DNA of 64,000 nt from Andrena cerasifolii (GCF_050908995.1 NC_135118.1:3286001-3350000), one strand, 5' to 3'. Positions 1 to 12,200 are shown, counted from the stretch's first letter. Made by a program: numbers and translations. The notes: generated by a model not told the origin, from the sequence alone.

Positions 1-575
1 AAATATTAAAAAATGAACGAATAACAGACATTCTCGCGAAAGCTGTGTTGATATCGGCGAGCAAGATATTTCGGAAACCACTGTATCGATTGGCCTCAGC
101 TTTTGCAGACTGCTTTTATATACCAGGGACTAGTAGATCAACGAAGGATTTTTTATTTGAACAAAAACTGTATTTTTAATTAACGAGGAACGAATAATTC
201 AGGCATCGGAAAAACGTGGTTTTGCGTCAAACGGTCGCCATTTTGTCAAAAACCAACTTTTTGACAAAAACCTTCGTTCATCTACTGAATTCAACCACAC
301 ATTAGCAGAATGTTTTTGAATTTTTTAATTTTAGCTGATCCGGCTCAGAGAAAACTTGCTCACCCCACAGCGCCTTTTTCAAAACAGCTTCCGCGAGAAT
401 GGCTGTTATTCGTCCATTTCTTAATATTTCTCTACAACAAAATTACTGAGAGTTGCTACATATATGTACTTCTAAAATAAGCGAATAGTTGTAAAAAAAT
501 ATACAGTAGATATTCCACAAAAAAATCTTGAAAATCGCGTTCTTTTTCGGAAGCTGACTAGGCACACCCCCTTAA
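1..575. mobile_element. Truncated TTAA-ended fold-back element (right portion)
   Basis: Positions 1-47 are an inverted copy of about 379-427, and 129-150 is an inverted copy of about 268-290, so the window opens inside a palindrome centred near 214. The right end reads CTAGGCACACCCCC followed by TTAA at 572-575. The segment 430-575 resembles the right end of the element at 59545-60566, which ends CTAGGCATGACCCC then TTTAA. The left end lies outside the window. No coding capacity is visible; it looks like a non-autonomous DNA element. Confidence 0.6.
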
Positions 576-2368
576 AAGAATCTCCTGGAAAACTTTCGAC
601 GATTTATTTATTTATAACAGAAATAATTTTCAATAAGAAGACAGAAATGAGATTTAATGCTTACAGTAACGAATAATATTTTTGAAGAAGCTAGCTTCTT
701 ATGTAATTAATTTAATTTGTTTGTAATTAATAATAGAAGCTTCTTATGTAATTAATTATTTCAATATTGTCTTTAGAATCATAATATCGTCAGCATAGTA
801 CATTAAGAATCGAGTTTAAACAGTTTAGCGTACGGTTAGCATCCTCGCCAAACGCCAAACGTGGCCGCGTTTCAGGTAGACGTGAGTCGCGTCCTTTTGG
901 CGGGAAATTTAATACTTTGAATATTTAAAATAAGCACAAGCCTGTGGATTGTAATTTTGGTGGAGCGTAAAGGTTTCTGCGGAATTATTCTTGTAATAAC
1001 ATAGCGGGTAACAAGTAGAGGCTTCGTCGAAGTTTCCCAGCAGAGGAGCTTGAAAAGGACTCGCGAAGCTTGACGCTGGAGCGCGCTGGCACATGATAAT
1101 CGTTACAATCTGCATACATGTATATACATATAGAAATTGTACGTCTACGTATTACCTAAATATTACACGACTTATCCCACGGCGAGTAAAACGAACGGGA
1201 TTGAAACGGGCGTCTCTACTTAGAAACCTATGCTCATGAAAATACAGATATGTAGCGGTCAACATTCTTATCCCCGATATGATTAGTATTGCCCTATCGT
1301 AACCGACAAAGTACTAAAGAATCAGCTAATGGAACGGGTAACTAAGCAAGTCACCGGCGCCTTTGTACGCAGTTAATTATAAATTATAAATATCAAACTG
1401 TATAAAATCTCTGACCTTTTACATTAGTGACTGATCAGCAAGCCCCTCGCTGCAGCATCCCGATACGTCCAAACAATACAACTAATATACAACGCGATAC
1501 CTCGAAATGTCCCGATGTTCCTGCGTCCAGCGTTTCTAATTCAGGTTACTAATGAAAACACGGCTACCAACAATAGAGGAGTTAAAATTAACTAACAATG
1601 ACATGTTACGCGTTTAATGGTGACAATGTACTTTGCCAATATCGAGTTATAACACGGCTCAGACAATACCTATTGTCTCCCCCCAGAAAACCCACCCACC
1701 CACCCCCTTTAGCTTACCCTATACAATTACCTGCATGAAAGCTATAACAGCTAATCTCTTGATGCCTTAATTAGTGATATGATGCTTCGGTCCAGCATTG
1801 AAACGCGAACGAAATTGATAAAAACGAAAGAGTTTGCCAGTGGCAAGTCGCGTGCGCGAAGGTCCTTGCTGAGGGGAAGCCTTCGCCGCGGTGAACGATG
1901 TTCATTTTACGCCTGCCCCGCGATATACGTGGACAACCTTCCAGCGGGATCATCTTTGACACCGACGTTCCTCTCCCTTCGGGTCGATTGGTGCCTCCCA
2001 TTGTGTGCCCCAGTGTCACGTTCACTGTGCAGACGCGAGCGCGTTATCCCGAATTCCTGTGTCGACGTCCTTCGTCTCACGTTCCGATTCTACGCGCCGC
2101 CCCACGCCCCCGAGTGCCTAATTTTCCGAGTGTTATTCGTACGCTCTGATACGGAGCCGTAATCGATTTTCTGGACGCAAAGGTGACAATGGCCTGGCCT
2201 CTGTCCCGGACACACCGAATGCCACGTTGATTTTCGTGTAACTCAGCGGTACGATGCTGTCCAAGGCCAGATTTAGAATTAGATTACCGAATCTTTTGAA
2301 AGGAGAATGTAAAAGGTTGTAATTCCAAAAGTGGCGACTCCTGGTTCTCAAAGTAACCGGTAGAGATG
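576..2368. other. Non-coding stretch, probably ChAT intron 1
   Basis: AT-rich sequence with short ORFs only (the longest, around 1771-2162, overlap on both strands and resemble nothing known). If the ChAT interpretation is right this is intronic. No splice-flanked conserved exon was recognised here, so ChAT exon 2 probably lies left of the window. Confidence 0.4.
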
Positions 2369-3207
2369 TTAAGGGGAGGTTCCGGGCTAAAAATAGATTT
2401 CTTTTTATTTCATTTTTCGAACGTTCAACCTTTTAGGAATATGTGTTTAAAAGGATGTTTTGAAATTCGTAAAACTCCCGAAGTTATAGGCATTTGAGTC
2501 GCGGCAAATGCATGGGTAACACTCGGCACTCGCGTAAAACTTTAAACGCGTTTTTCTTGAAACAGTGTTCTCGAAATCGGTGGAACCGATTCGACTTAAC
2601 CTTTTTTTATTTTGAAGAATATACTTCTGCCTCGTGGATAGACCAGTAAAATTAAAAAAAATGGAAAGTTTATAATTTTGAAAGACGTTGAAAGGACGAA
2701 AAATATAGGGAAAAGGTGATTTCAAAGTTTAAGTGTCGTTATTTTCTCAAAAAATGTCATTTTTTGTAATTTTTTCTGGTCCACTCCACGAGCGAGTTTC
2801 ATGTCCTTTAATAATCTGGCATTATTTTTTCTTCAAACCAATAGTTTAAGTGTTACAGGTTCCACCGATTTGGATGAATTTTTTGGCGCCTCGAATTTAA
2901 CGACTCCCCACTTCCGTGTGCAATGATTAATTATAAAACAAAAAAATTATGTCTATACTTTAAGACATCCTTAATTCAATGCAAAAAGTCCCATTAAATT
3001 ATACACAGTAGTTTTCCTGTAATTAATTCCTAAAGATCACCTATTTTTATGGACTCTAGACCGGAACAACCCCTATGTAGAAGCTAAAATAATCGGAATT
3101 TTTCCATGAAAATTGAACAGTAGTATATTCTTGAGAATATGTACTTTCGAGAAATGTTTTTAAAAAAATCGATTTTTTCAACCCGGCTAACCGGAATGAC
3201 CCCTTAA
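2369..3207. mobile_element. TTAAGGGG element, family 2 copy 1
   Basis: Left end TTAAGGGGAGGTTCCGG at 2369. A matching inverted end (CCGGAACAACCCC) lies at 3061-3073, and a second CCCCTTAA end at 3200-3207. The body closely matches the element at 30047-30781. Internal box AAAACTTTAAACGCG starts at 2536. The two successive right ends suggest a remnant of a second, related element fused to the first. No transposase is present. Confidence 0.7.
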
Positions 3208-3879
3208 ATCGTGCAATTTCGGAAACGAACACTTGAGAATATTAACTGAGTGATCCTTGAGTGAGTCTAACGAATGTGTACCGCAAAACGATCGATCGTT
3301 CAAAGATTTTGGAACCACTCCTTCAAACTCCATCATCCCGCATGGCACTCAATCCGTCGCACACTGTTCACATTCCCTTCACAACGATCGAGGACACTGA
3401 ATCTTCTCTCTCTTTCCTATCAACTTCCTTACTCTCCTCCTCCTACTCGATTTTAAAACAAACGGCCTCTTGTCGAACGTAACACACTAATTTCTACGAT
3501 CGATGATATCCCTTGACACTATCACTCAGACTGATCCCAAGACCGCTGAGAATGGTGCGTACTTTCGTGAGTTAAACCATTTAGAATGTCGAAGTGAGCG
3601 TTTTGGAAGTCGTTATATGCTCCGTCGATAATCATGATCACAGGATGATACGTTATAGGTGCACTTCCCCTGAATGGGATCGAACGTCGATCGCCGGAAT
3701 TCCCGGAGGTTAGTCGGCGTGTATGCGTCGTTGGGTTTCTTGATAACTGGAAGCCTGTCTTGAAGACTGTTCTGCGGTGCCCGCCTCCGTCGTCGTGCAG
3801 AGGTAACTATCGAGATTGCGAGCATTCCCGACGACCGAACGGTCGCGAAGCACCGATGCACGAAGCGCGAGGAGCCGCA
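3208..3879. other. VAChT 3' flank
   Basis: Sequence downstream of the VAChT stop on the minus strand. It should contain the 3' UTR, but I could not place a polyadenylation site with confidence. The overlapping ORF at 3613-3861 shows no recognisable domain. Confidence 0.4.
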
Positions 3880-5640
3880 TTAGTACATCCCCTGTCTGAA
3901 GGGATTGCTATCACCAGCGGGTCTCTGGTCGACGTTAGGAGCGGGTCTCCTGAACGGATTGACGTCCGCCTGGCCTGCAGCTTGCGGTTCCTGCCCGTAG
4001 GGTCTCTGCTGAGCGTAACCCTGCGCTGGCTGCTGACTGTAATTATCTGGCTGCTCGTACGTCGGTGCTTGCTCGTACCCTCCCGCCGCTTGATTGTATC
4101 CGGGGGCATTGATGTTCTGCCCGTAGCCAGCCTGCTCGTAGCTCTGACCGCCTTGATAGTTCTGGTCGTAGCCTTGGTCCACGTTTGTCTCCATGCGCGT
4201 CTGGATCAGGTGGTTCTCCACTTCCCCAGATAGCACCCTCTGCTCCTGCAACACGTACGTCTGGTACTCCTTGTCGGGTGGATCCTGCATGAGGACGTCC
4301 GCTTCATCCTGGAACGGCTTGAAGTCGTAGATGTGCTTCAGGTACACCAGCACAGGTGCGTAAAGCAAATTCGAGAAGGCTATGCCGAAGTTCAGGGCGG
4401 TGAAGCCGATCGCCTCCACGACGCCGCCAGCAATAATGGGTCCAACCGCGTACGCCAAGCTGTACGAGATGTCGGCTATGGCGTAGATGCTGCCGTAGAC
4501 GGAGACGTATCGTACGTCCACTAGATAGCCCAGGGTGGGCAGCAGGGCGGTATCGATGAGAGCTATACCGAAGCAGATGCCGCAGATCGGTATCATGAGG
4601 ACCTTGTACGAGGTGCAGAAAGGTATTATGAAGCAGCATAGGCCTTCCAACGCGAGGCCGGAGGCGGCCATCAGCCATTGGTGTTGGGGGTACTCCTTGG
4701 CCATCTTAACGGTAATCACCACGCCGAATACGTGCGGGAAGAACGCAGGCAGCCAAATCATTCCCATCTTCCAGTTGTCGCGGGTTATGTTCTGCTCCAT
4801 CCACAGCGATATGGTGGGCTCCAGGAAGGCAAGCGCGACGTTGGACATCATCAGGGCTCCGGCGCATACAGCGATGTAGGGATCCATCAGAAGCCGCCAA
4901 ATGGGTATCGAGGGCGCTTGGTCCGCGCTCCTCTCCTTCATCTGCTCGCTCAACGGCTTCATCACCAGCAGAAGCATGAACCCATCAGCGAGACTGATGA
5001 ACGCAAGTATGAGAAACGGCACCTCTTTGCCCGCGAACTGGTACAGGGCACCACCGAACGGCGGCGCCACGAGGCAACCGAAACTGATGAACGCCAGCGC
5101 GATACCCAAGGCCTTGGAGCGTTCCGACTCCTCCGTGTAGCGATCCGCTATCATCGCCAGGCCGCTGGTATCGGCGAATGCAGACCCCACGCCCTGGAGG
5201 CTCCTAGCGAAGAACAGGACACCGTAACTCCTTCCGCAGGCGAAGACAGCGGTCGACAGGAACATTATGCAGAGCCCAATCATCATAGGTATGTCGTAGC
5301 CGATTCTGTCTATCAGAGCGCCCGAGAACGGATTCACCATTAGCTGAACGATCGCCTTCGACGCGAACAGCACTCCCGTGGCTGAATCCTGGCCGTGATG
5401 AATGGGCGGCGCCGTCGAATTGACCGCCGGCTCCTCCTCCTCGCCGAACGCGCCAACGTACTTCAAATAATCGGGTATGATCGGCACTATCACCATGTAC
5501 AGCATATTGTCGAGCAGCAACGCCACGGAGACGATAATCAGTACGAGCTTTCGCTGAGCTTTCGGCTCCTGCAGCTTCATCCAGATGAGCTGCTTGAGCT
5601 CGCCCAGCTCGATGTTCAGTATCGGTATCGTCGTCGACAT
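3880..5640 (-). CDS. VAChT: Vesicular acetylcholine transporter
   Basis: Loads acetylcholine into synaptic vesicles by exchange for protons; a 12-TM major-facilitator protein of the SLC18 group (established family knowledge). The 586-residue ORF is complete in one exon, as in other insects. Visible: first TM at about 32-56 with Asp44 (LLLDNMLYMVIVP); a lumenal loop with acidic residues and an N-glycosylation sequon (NST, 74-76); MFS motif A around GALIDRIGYD (107-116); a glycine/proline-rich segment FGCLVAPPFGG (187-197); last TM ending near 434. The cytoplasmic tail (435-586) is rich in Gln, Tyr, Gly and Pro from about 485 and has two NPF tripeptides (561-563 and 579-581). The start is the first ATG of the open frame and gives the usual N-terminus length. 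It is read on the same strand as the ChAT-like exon at 7152-7340 and fits the nested cholinergic locus, where both transcripts share upstream control. Confidence 0.97.
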   Translation of the reverse strand: MSTTIPILNIELGELKQLIWMKLQEPKAQRKLVLIIVSVALLLDNMLYMVIVPIIPDYLKYVGAFGEEEEPAVNSTAPPIHHGQDSATGVLFASKAIVQLMVNPFSGALIDRIGYDIPMMIGLCIMFLSTAVFACGRSYGVLFFARSLQGVGSAFADTSGLAMIADRYTEESERSKALGIALAFISFGCLVAPPFGGALYQFAGKEVPFLILAFISLADGFMLLLVMKPLSEQMKERSADQAPSIPIWRLLMDPYIAVCAGALMMSNVALAFLEPTISLWMEQNITRDNWKMGMIWLPAFFPHVFGVVITVKMAKEYPQHQWLMAASGLALEGLCCFIIPFCTSYKVLMIPICGICFGIALIDTALLPTLGYLVDVRYVSVYGSIYAIADISYSLAYAVGPIIAGGVVEAIGFTALNFGIAFSNLLYAPVLVYLKHIYDFKPFQDEADVLMQDPPDKEYQTYVLQEQRVLSGEVENHLIQTRMETNVDQGYDQNYQGGQSYEQAGYGQNINAPGYNQAAGGYEQAPTYEQPDNYSQQPAQGYAQQRPYGQEPQAAGQADVNPFRRPAPNVDQRPAGDSNPFRQGMY

Positions 5641-7151
5641 GTTGCCTCGCTTTTAGGTAGCCGCCACTAATAGAACAGGATCGTCTTCCAGCTTTCTCTT
5701 ATATCTTTCTTTCTTTCTTAGCGACTGTAACTAAACGCGATCACTTCGTGTGACGTTGGGAGTGACCGTGACGAAGAGATCGTCGCGATTGGGGCGGCGT
5801 GCATCAGGCCGGGCCAGGGGTAACCTACAACAGATCACCGAGTTGGCACGGTTAGCTCCCGAATATCCCGAAGATCGATGAATTTCTTTCTTTTTTTCTT
5901 TCTGTCTCTTTGCACGACCAGTACCTCGCATGTGGTACCCCTGCATTCGACTCGAGAGATTGAATTCTGGTCGCGTCGCGGGGATGCTGTTTAAGACCAC
6001 GGGCCAATGAACGACTGCAGACGAGAATTCGAAAGAAAGGGGAGCCCTGACCCGGCCTGATCGGCGCACACCGATTCAACCCTACCCCAAACCCGACCTT
6101 TTGCTACACGTCGACGGCGCAGACTTCGTTTTTTTTTGGGATGAAGGCTCACACTCCGTGTATCGACAACGCACCACCGTGCGGCTGATTCCCTCGGTTG
6201 CTTCTGATGGGTATAGAAGTGAATATAACACCGGATGGAGGCTCCCCCTCGACAAGGCGGCACGATCGGTGCCTAGCTACCTATGTCTTCCGTCCCGTGT
6301 CGTGTTACGGGAGATAAAAAGGCACGGGTACACGCAGGCGAGACGAGGGTGAAGGTCGAATTGTTGGCGTTACGGCTTTACGCTATAAACGGGGCTAGGT
6401 GGTAATTATCTCATGAGTCCCGCTGTACGACGTAAGAAAACAGCAGAGAGGGTGCGCGCTCTCGTAACGCTATAAACCTAGTTTCTCGTATCGATAAAAC
6501 ATCGAGCAGAAAAATGGATGACTTTCGCCTAGCACCGAATATCCCAACCAAAAATAGGCACGCTACTTGTGGAGAGCTAAATATCGATGCATCTATCATC
6601 ATTGAAATTAAACTGCAAATTGCAAATTCGGTTAACATATTAACACTTTGAGTGGCTGACGATTTCGAAAAATGTCCCTTCTAACGAGTCTGGCTTTTCT
6701 GAGAACGGGAAAGTCGGACAAATTTTATTAACTCGTCCCAAGAAAATATTACGGGGCTCTCGAACAATACTTTCGATGATTTCCAGAACGTAGAGAGGTG
6801 AGAACACGCTAAAACAGTTTAGAGTATTCAAATCCCTGGGAGACACACCGGCGCCAGTCAGAGTGTTAAATAAGAAGTTAATGAACGCTCTGTTTTTAGT
6901 GAAGTCGTTAAATACTGTGCACCGTCGTCACGGTAAAACGGATTAGTTATACGCGTTAAACGATCATTCGTAAACCGACGTCCCTCCTAATGTTGTTCGG
7001 CGCACGTCGACACCCTCGTTTATTAATTACGGTGACTGATGGGCGTGCAGGGATGCCTAACTTCGTCAACGATCGTAACGAGCCTCCATAGACACGTAGA
7101 TGTCCACGGTGAGGGGAACGCCGTGGACCGTAGGAAAATTCGTAAACTTAC
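5641..7151 (-). other. VAChT upstream region within ChAT intron 1
   Basis: Lies between the ChAT-like exon donor and the VAChT start. It must contain the VAChT 5' UTR and a splice acceptor if VAChT shares the upstream leader exon, but several AG sites close to the ATG are possible and none stands out. The small overlapping ORFs (5731-6263) are not protein-like. The CT-rich minus/plus asymmetry at 5695-5720 is low complexity. Confidence 0.4.
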
Positions 7152-7314
7152 CGGAGTTATTGGCGAATTTCTGCCTGAGGGAGTTGGCGAGGCGTTGGGG
7201 ACCGGCCAAAGCCGGAAGTCCGGCGAACAAGCTGCTCAGAGTGGAGGCGACGTACGGTTCCTCTTCCTTCGAGTCGTTTGCCGACTCAGCTCCTCGCGTC
7301 CCCGGGCCCTCCAC
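7152..7314 (-). CDS. ChAT: Choline acetyltransferase, N-terminal coding exon (partial)
   Basis: ChAT makes acetylcholine from choline and acetyl-CoA in the cytosol of cholinergic neurons. This exon gives 54 codons plus one base and then a perfect donor (minus-strand GTAAGT, plus 7146-7151). An acceptor-like TGTGTTTCAG ends at 7341, so the exon may span 7152-7340. The peptide contains ASTLSSLFAGLPALAGPQRL then ANSLRQKFANNSG, which resembles, from memory, the N-terminal PQR..(N)LR segment of Drosophila ChAT. There is no AUG: the frame is open back to a stop at 7360-7362 and the candidate initiator is GTG (7312-7314), preceded by AAG and followed by G, a strong context. Position and strand upstream of VAChT match the cholinergic locus. 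The catalytic exons are not in the window. Alternative: a 5' leader ORF with chance similarity. Confidence 0.58.
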
Positions 7315-7340
7315 CTTTTCAGCCGAATTTCTAACCGAGC

Positions 7341-8379
7341 CTGAAACACACGCGCAATTTTACATTATTAATTAACGAAATATCCCACAGAACTGCAACT
7401 ATTTAATATCCCCCGGGTCCATTAACATCAAGCGACCGAGTACATTGCTCTATTAGTGCGCCACCTATGTTGTGCCGGCGCACAAATTTTGTACCGTACA
7501 GTTTGGTGACAGGTCTACCCTCGTGAGAAGAGTATTTCGAAGGAAATTTGAATTCTTAATATTAATCAATGTTTTGCCGTTTGGTGGTGAGAAAGGGACG
7601 AAAAATAGGTACAATAGGAATTCCATAGTGAGGTAATCAAAAAGTTGTCGATCCTTAGCACGTTTCCCTCGGCCTATACTGCACCAATAATAATCTCTTT
7701 TTGTCTATTCCCTCCTCGGAAACGGCACAATTTTCCCGGACCTCTCTATTATCTTATGCACACGTTACCAATGGACAATCTATGTTTAGAATTTGCACAT
7801 CTATCTATAACGTCCGCTGCCTTCAATACCTTACATTTGTAGAAGACTGTGTATCACACATGTGCGTGAATTCCCAAGGTAATTTCCCATCCTTCGCTAC
7901 GTTGCAGTGTGGTTATTGGCGGCCACGTATTATTTACTTTAGTACCGCCCAATCAACAGAACAACTCGCGACTCCCTACCGGTCGAATCGGCTCCCCGTT
8001 CCCCGAGTCGTTAATAACTGTCTATGCTAACCACTGCACAACAACTGTTCAACTGAATCGAAAGACATTCTAGTGAAACAACTAGTTCCCCAAGACAGCC
8101 AAAAATTTAAACTCCCAGCTCTACATTCCCACACCACGCGTTATAAAACATCCCATTCCCTTCTGCACACTCAGCACGCCTGCATTAAACTCAGCCAAAC
8201 TAGGTCCTCTGAAGCCACCTACTCGGATCGTCTAATCCAAAACATATGAAAACGATTCTCTCATCCACGAACACAGAACCACCAACGGTAACCAAGTGCA
8301 AAGAGTAAGCACGATGGACAGAGTGAACCCGGCGAGCCAGAAATTAATTACAGTTATATCCCCCCTGAAAATCCAGAGC
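7341..8379. other. Intron or 5' flank of the cholinergic locus
   Basis: No coding exon recognised. If the donor at 8618-8623 is used, this is an intron spliced to the acceptor at 7341-7342. Confidence 0.35.
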
Positions 8380-9200
8380 CCCGTCAGCAGTCGATACCTC
8401 TAACGATCCTATGCCGCGGCTGAACGGATGCCAGTGTCGGTGATCTCAATACCACCGGCCGGGAGTCACGAAGTGGTACTGCGTGAGACCGACCCAGCGA
8501 AAATACCGAGGATAACGGGGGCTGGGAGGCGAGGGGTGCGGGCGGCTGGGGGGGCAGAGAGCAAAAGGTACCAGCGGAGATCAAGTGCGTGCAGTTAGAA
8601 ATAGTTCATTCAGGGATACTTACTGATACCGAAGGGCTCCCGATGGCAGGGGCGTCTCGGCGTGTCTCTCCGTTGGGGTGGCTTTGAAACGTCTGCCCTC
8701 GAAGTCCTCCCCGCCACCGTGTTGTACGGCACCCTCTTCCCGTCCCCATGATCCCCGCGGCTGAGGAGGAAATCGCGACAGGGCGCAGCCGCGGTTTCCA
8801 GGATTCAGGGATTGGCCGCGGCACCGAGGCCGTGCGGCAGCCCCCAAACCCTCCACCATCGTGCAAACTATCCGCATCCCCCGCTGACCTCTTCTCGCCC
8901 CCCGTGCCATTTCAACGACGGCGGCGGGCGGGGCGGGGTGGGGGGGTGGCGCCGGGTGGGTGGCACGGCCCCGGGGGAAGAGGAAGCACACCAGGTATAA
9001 CGGCGACGGTCGATGCTGCGCGGTATTTCTGGCGGCAGGTCGATATGAGCTTCACCTGTACGACTGTGGGCTGCTGGCTGCATCAAGGAAAAAGGGGTTC
9101 TCGAACGTGGCGAACGCACTGGCCACCGTTCCTCGACTAGCTTCTGACCTTACTGATCCCACCCTGCCTGCGCTAGTGCGTTGGTCTCGTTGAGGACGTA
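8380..9200 (-). promoter_or_regulatory. GC-rich island; candidate promoter/5' exon of the cholinergic locus
   Basis: Sharp rise in G+C and CpG against AT-rich surroundings, with G-runs and GGGCGGGG-like boxes near 8925-8950. ORFs occur in several frames, as expected from GC-rich non-coding sequence. A strong minus-strand donor (CA then GTAAGT; plus 8618-8623) would join an upstream leader exon ending at 8624 to the acceptor before the ChAT-like exon. In the phase that continues into the ChAT frame, this leader shows no ATG after its last stop (near 8802). Promoter identity is inferred from composition and position only. Confidence 0.4.
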
Positions 9201-12200
9201 GCGGTTCTGGGTTCAGGAAGTCAGATTCGGGTATTGATAATACTGCCTTCATTGGTACCTTGTTCTGCGAGGAAACAGTGTTTAGAGGAGCCTGTTTGAG
9301 ATCTCGCATTCCTCCTAGGTGGAATCGTCGCCAATTGGATTTGTTAGGGCTCTTCTGTGCGAGCAACTTCTGTGGCTCACCACTCGTGTCTCTAACTTTT
9401 TGGAATCACCTGTCTTTGGCAAGTGAATGCACCTGAGACGCCAGACGTGAAGCATAGAAATTTGAAGCAGTAGACATAGTTTATAAATTACCCTCATCCC
9501 CCTTAATGGATTCTTCCTTATCAATCTGTGCAAGCGCGGTCTATCGAAATTTTTTTAGTGAACCTGGAAAGTGAGGAATACTTGGGGTGGCTCCCGTAAT
9601 TCCTATTACGAACTATGCGCATTCGGTAGATTTCGTAACGTACAACACAGAACACTTGTTCATACGTACATAGTTTTTTTTATGAATCAATCGAGAGTGA
9701 ATCGACACTGCCTTATGCTCTTGTCGTTATCACAGCAGTAGAGTAACGGCGATTAGTCTATAAATACGTACGAATACAGGAGACTTCGACTACTGCAACG
9801 AAACGCATGAGACATTGACTCGCGTGAGTCGCTGACTCGTCCCTCGGCTGGTACCTCTATATGGGAGAATTTGCAACATAGACCTGTTTAGTTCTGTACT
9901 CGTATATTTGTTCCCCGTGTGTGCAGCCAAAATTAGGGAGTTCCTTGGCTGCCGACGTTTCGTCAATAGTAAATTCTCTGCGGACCGAATTAGACCAGCA
10001 TGCGAATTGATGACAAAGAATTACTCAACCCCCATCTCCAGGACGTGAGATTGAATGGGGCTGGGGGAAATGACTTAATGAATGGATATTTTGGAATATG
10101 GGATTATTTGTCTCTACGAACTGTGGGGTTAGGGGGTTGCACAGGTGGCAGGGAAAGGTAGGACAGGAAGGGGAGGAAATTAAGGAGTGCATTTCGCCTT
10201 GAGCTTGCTAGTGGATTTGTCAACAAGCCTTACACAGTAGACCCAACCTTACACGCGGGAGACAAAGTCCTTAGACATTTAGGGGCAGGACAAAACAGGT
10301 ATATGTAGGGATCAGTTGAAATAACAGAATCGGTTCAAATACACTATTATGGGGAGTACTATTTACGCTATTTTACAAAAGACGTTCGAGGGTGCATGTC
10401 TTGCACATGTTTTGTACTACTTCCTCGTTAAAAATCAACTGTGTTTATTTTTACAATTGAATGCACCCTTATCTATACTTATATAATCGTTGAGTCACTG
10501 ATTCATCACCGTCCAGCCCAAACCGCTGACCCTAGGAACATGAAATTCGGAAGGTATGTTCCTTTTGCGACGTAGGTGCTCGATAGCAAGAGATTTTTTG
10601 AATTTCAAATTCCGAAGGGGGTAGAAAGGGGTAAAATGTCTTTCCACGGATTCCTCGATATCTCTTAGGCACGATTAGATATCAGCTAGGTTTTTACTTC
10701 GGGAGGCTACCCACATAAATGCCTAAAAACCAATCTCAGGACTTTGCCCTAATCAACCCTTAAGGGGATGGTGAAATGTGTTTTCATGGAGTCCTTAATA
10801 TCTCTTAGGCCTGAACCGGAGCGCGGGGGTGTTTTGCTAGTCTAAAATATATTAATCAGGGTTTATACTAACGTGAATTATAATTCTTAATTCTAGCTTC
10901 GACAAACTTTTTTCTTCTTCTAATGTCTATCGAAAAGGAATACAACTATTCATCACCAAAACGCCTTTAATTAACTATTGCCCGTACTTACACTTACATA
11001 TATCCAAAGGACTGTTTTCATTTTAAATTAGGAAGATCGTAACTTCAAACATGGCCATCTATTACAGGTTTATACTACTTAGTCTCAATTACAATCGTTA
11101 ATTCCAACTTCATCATTGATTGAATATGTAAAAAATGTGGGCAAATACTTCTATAGGTAACTGTCTTATATATACAATCCTAACAAACAGATAATGCGGA
11201 CGGAAATTCACGGAATGAAAGAATAGAGCCACATATTGCATTAAAGAGTCTTCCTTACATTGTGACTATTTTTACTCTCTGTTTAAGTGGTCAGAATATC
11301 GACGAGATTGTTGTCTTTCCTCTTTAGACAGGTATGCGACACGTTGTCTAGTTGAAAGATTCATTCAATACTGGATTCTATATTTTCACGTCCGAATGTA
11401 GGAATATGCGCGGGCATTCTGATACCTCCGATCTGTTTCCTCGTCCTCGCCACCTGACCGCGCTCTCACGCTTCAAGCGGCCTGCTCAACAGAACGTAAG
11501 ATTGCCCCTCGGAATGTATAATCGAGCCAAGAAACTAGTAAGCTGACCGCAGGTCTTGAATATTCGCTGCTACGAATCTTCTGGCTCTCCTTATTGTCCC
11601 TGAACCTCGTCCGGCTACTTATAAACTGGGGCACGTTTATCTCCTCCAATTAGCATGCGTGCCTTACAACGTGATTATTCAGCTCGCTTTTAAAGATATT
11701 AACCGTGGCATTGTAAATGTACAGCTGGATATTAATAATTTTAGGGAAGCAGGAATGTCGTTTACATTCATGAATTTGAATTAATTTAGAAGCCATAATT
11801 CTCGAGGTAAGAAATTTGAAATACTTGATGATTCATCTGGTAAATGATTATTTATTAATGTTTGGAGTGATTGAGAGGAGTTTACATATGATCAGCAGGA
11901 AACTGTTTTGGATAAAAATGTTAGAAATAATTTTGGAATATTACATTTCGGCATGACTAAAGTAAACATGTCTCATGATTACACTTTTTAATTTTATTTA
12001 TATAGAATTATGAAATCTGGAATTTGATAGGGTAAATAGTCGATTTAAGAAATGATTTAGATGCAGAGCTTTTTTCTTAACTTTACAATAGATATCTATG
12101 TAACACTCCCAAAAATTCTATACACTTCAAAAATATTATTCACACAGATGGTATACCTAGCTTCTTATCTAATTATTTCGAACATTAAACATTGAAATCT

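Noticed and set aside
1771..2162. Overlapping ORFs on both strands as possible ChAT exons
   Set aside because: No ChAT motifs and no convincing splice-site pair.
4304..5670. Several ORFs overlapping VAChT in other frames
   Set aside because: Shadows of a GC-rich conserved coding region; only the VAChT frame has family similarity.
8606..9193. GC-rich ORFs on both strands
   Set aside because: Low-complexity Pro/Arg/Gly reading typical of CpG-rich promoter DNA; no domain.
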